Assembly: GCA_022567855.1 (NCBI GenBank)
Contig: JADFGE010000210.1
Coordinates: 1 to 5,722 of the forward strand
DNA: 5,722 nt
From: Planctomycetota bacterium
GTDB taxonomy: Bacteria > Planctomycetota > Phycisphaerae > Phycisphaerales > SM1A02
Direction of reading: 5' to 3'
Under the pieces are notes generated by a model. It worked only from the letters and a program-made list of their open reading frames with translations, ran no database searches and was not told where the DNA came from. Below, piece by piece: positions 4,901-5,722 of the stretch (its first letter is position 1; the number at the start of each line of letters is the position of its first letter). The position numbers were made by a program, and so were the translations under genes.

Positions 4901-5722
4901 GAAGGTATTGGTTGGAGCGATTGCGGTATGTCTCCTTATGACGGAGCACGCCTTGGCCCAGCCGTGCGGGGGGTATGAAGTGACCGCGATCATTCAAGCC
5001 CCGGCTTGTCCGCCGTTTGGCCCGCGCCCGACGAGCGGCTACGGGGTCAGCGAGCAAGGGAATGTGGTCGGGTCCTACCTGGATTGCGCCAACGCGTACA
5101 GCCAAGCCTTCATGTGGTCGCCAGAAACTGGGTTCGTCATCCTCCCCACGCCGCCGGAAAACATTATGAGCACGGCGTACGACATCGAGGGCTCGCGGAT
5201 CGTTGGCACCTTCGATCTCAGTGACGATGGACTGGGCGGACTCGGTTTCGTTTACGACGCCCAGACGGATGACTTCGTCAACCTAGGTACTCTTCGCGGC
5301 GGCAATTACAGCACCGCTCGGGCAATCAACACGAACATGCAGGTAACTGGCTACTGGGGAAACTTTGTCAACGGTGACCCGAGCGCCCTCGTCTTTCTCT
5401 GGGAGGACGGCGTGATGAACGACGTCGGACCGGCGATCGGTGGAGTGGCTAACCGCGGCTTCGATATGAATGACGCCGCGGCCATCACCGGCTGGTGGCG
5501 TGAAGCAGATGGAGATGAGCGAATAGCCTTCCTCTGGCATGATGGAGGAATGACTGATCTCGGACCGATCCCGGGCGGCTTCACGTCAGAGGGCCTCGGG
5601 ATCAACATCCATAATCAAATAACCGGCGCGGGACTACTGCCCGACCCCGACGGAGGTGGCACACTGACTCACGCGTTCTTCTGGGAGAACGGGCGAATGG
5701 TTGACCTGGGCACTTTGCCGGG
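4875..5722 (+). CDS. Secreted HAF-repeat protein, tandem paralogue (3' end beyond window)
   Basis: The frame is open to the right edge (282 complete codons) with no stop, so this is the N-terminal part of a larger protein of unknown function. From ATG 4875 it reads MNTDEHRLTKVL, then a hydrophobic stretch at about 11-22 and a cleavage site ALA|Q (residue 28). The first seven residues come from the 10-bp repeat. A TTG at 4896 would give a more typical signal peptide start (MTKVLVGAIAVCLL). ATG 4875 has a possible TAGGA 11 nt upstream, overlapping the preceding stop, and neither start is decisive. After the block CGGYEVTAIIQAP (31-43), shared exactly with the upstream protein, HAF repeats begin near residues 78, 123, 172, 218 and 267 (AFMW, GFVY, VFLW, AFLW, AFFW). 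Co-transcription with the first HAF gene is likely given the 13-nt gap. A C-terminal dockerin-like domain is expected by homology but lies outside the window. Confidence 0.9.
   Translation, partial: MNTDEHRLTKVLVGAIAVCLLMTEHALAQPCGGYEVTAIIQAPACPPFGPRPTSGYGVSEQGNVVGSYLDCANAYSQAFMWSPETGFVILPTPPENIMSTAYDIEGSRIVGTFDLSDDGLGGLGFVYDAQTDDFVNLGTLRGGNYSTARAINTNMQVTGYWGNFVNGDPSALVFLWEDGVMNDVGPAIGGVANRGFDMNDAAAITGWWREADGDERIAFLWHDGGMTDLGPIPGGFTSEGLGINIHNQITGAGLLPDPDGGGTLTHAFFWENGRMVDLGTLP

Noticed and set aside
4743..5105. 120-codon minus-strand open frame containing SVFISVHLWL
   Set aside because: It is antisense to both HAF genes and crosses the 10-bp repeat, whose antisense translation is a common spurious peptide.

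Overview
The window looks like chromosomal DNA from a planctomycete, possibly of the Phycisphaerae side of the phylum; this placement is an inference. The basis is moderately high GC, mostly weak Shine-Dalgarno signals, and secreted proteins ending in a duplicated dockerin-like calcium loop of the DLDGDx-VGVxDLLxLLGxWG type, which is common in planctomycete extracellular proteins. A GH10-fold protein with a WNV-x-SG motif also fits. No phage, transposase, CRISPR array, tRNA or rRNA is visible.

Layout. Bases 1-223 hold no gene, but carry a compact 75-bp twin palindrome (29-103) that looks like a REP/BIME-type repeat. Bases 224-1201 (minus strand) encode a full-length, apparently intact SAICAR synthase (purC). 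A 151-bp divergent intergenic region separates it from a plus-strand pair. The first gene of the pair (1353-2867) encodes a 504-aa GH10-like TIM-barrel protein that has lost both catalytic glutamates and has no signal peptide. The second (2860-3276) overlaps it by 8 nt and encodes a small membrane-anchored ComEA-type helix-hairpin-helix protein. A 304-bp gap with an AT-rich patch follows. Next come two tandem paralogues of a secreted HAF-repeat protein. The first (3581-4861) is complete and ends in a dockerin-like double F-hand. The second (4875-5722) starts 14 nt downstream inside a 10-bp-periodic repeat and runs off the right edge.

Functional picture. purC is a housekeeping purine gene with no evident link to its neighbours. 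The overlapping GH10-like/HhH pair is probably translationally coupled, but its joint role is unknown. The two HAF proteins are likely exported proteins that diverged by duplication. Their best-conserved blocks differ only at synonymous sites (16 synonymous, 0 nonsynonymous changes in 30 codons examined by eye). The most notable points are the inactivated GH10 scaffold coupled to a DNA-binding-type protein, the symmetric twin palindrome, and the repeat-derived start region of the second HAF gene. None of these proves a new system.
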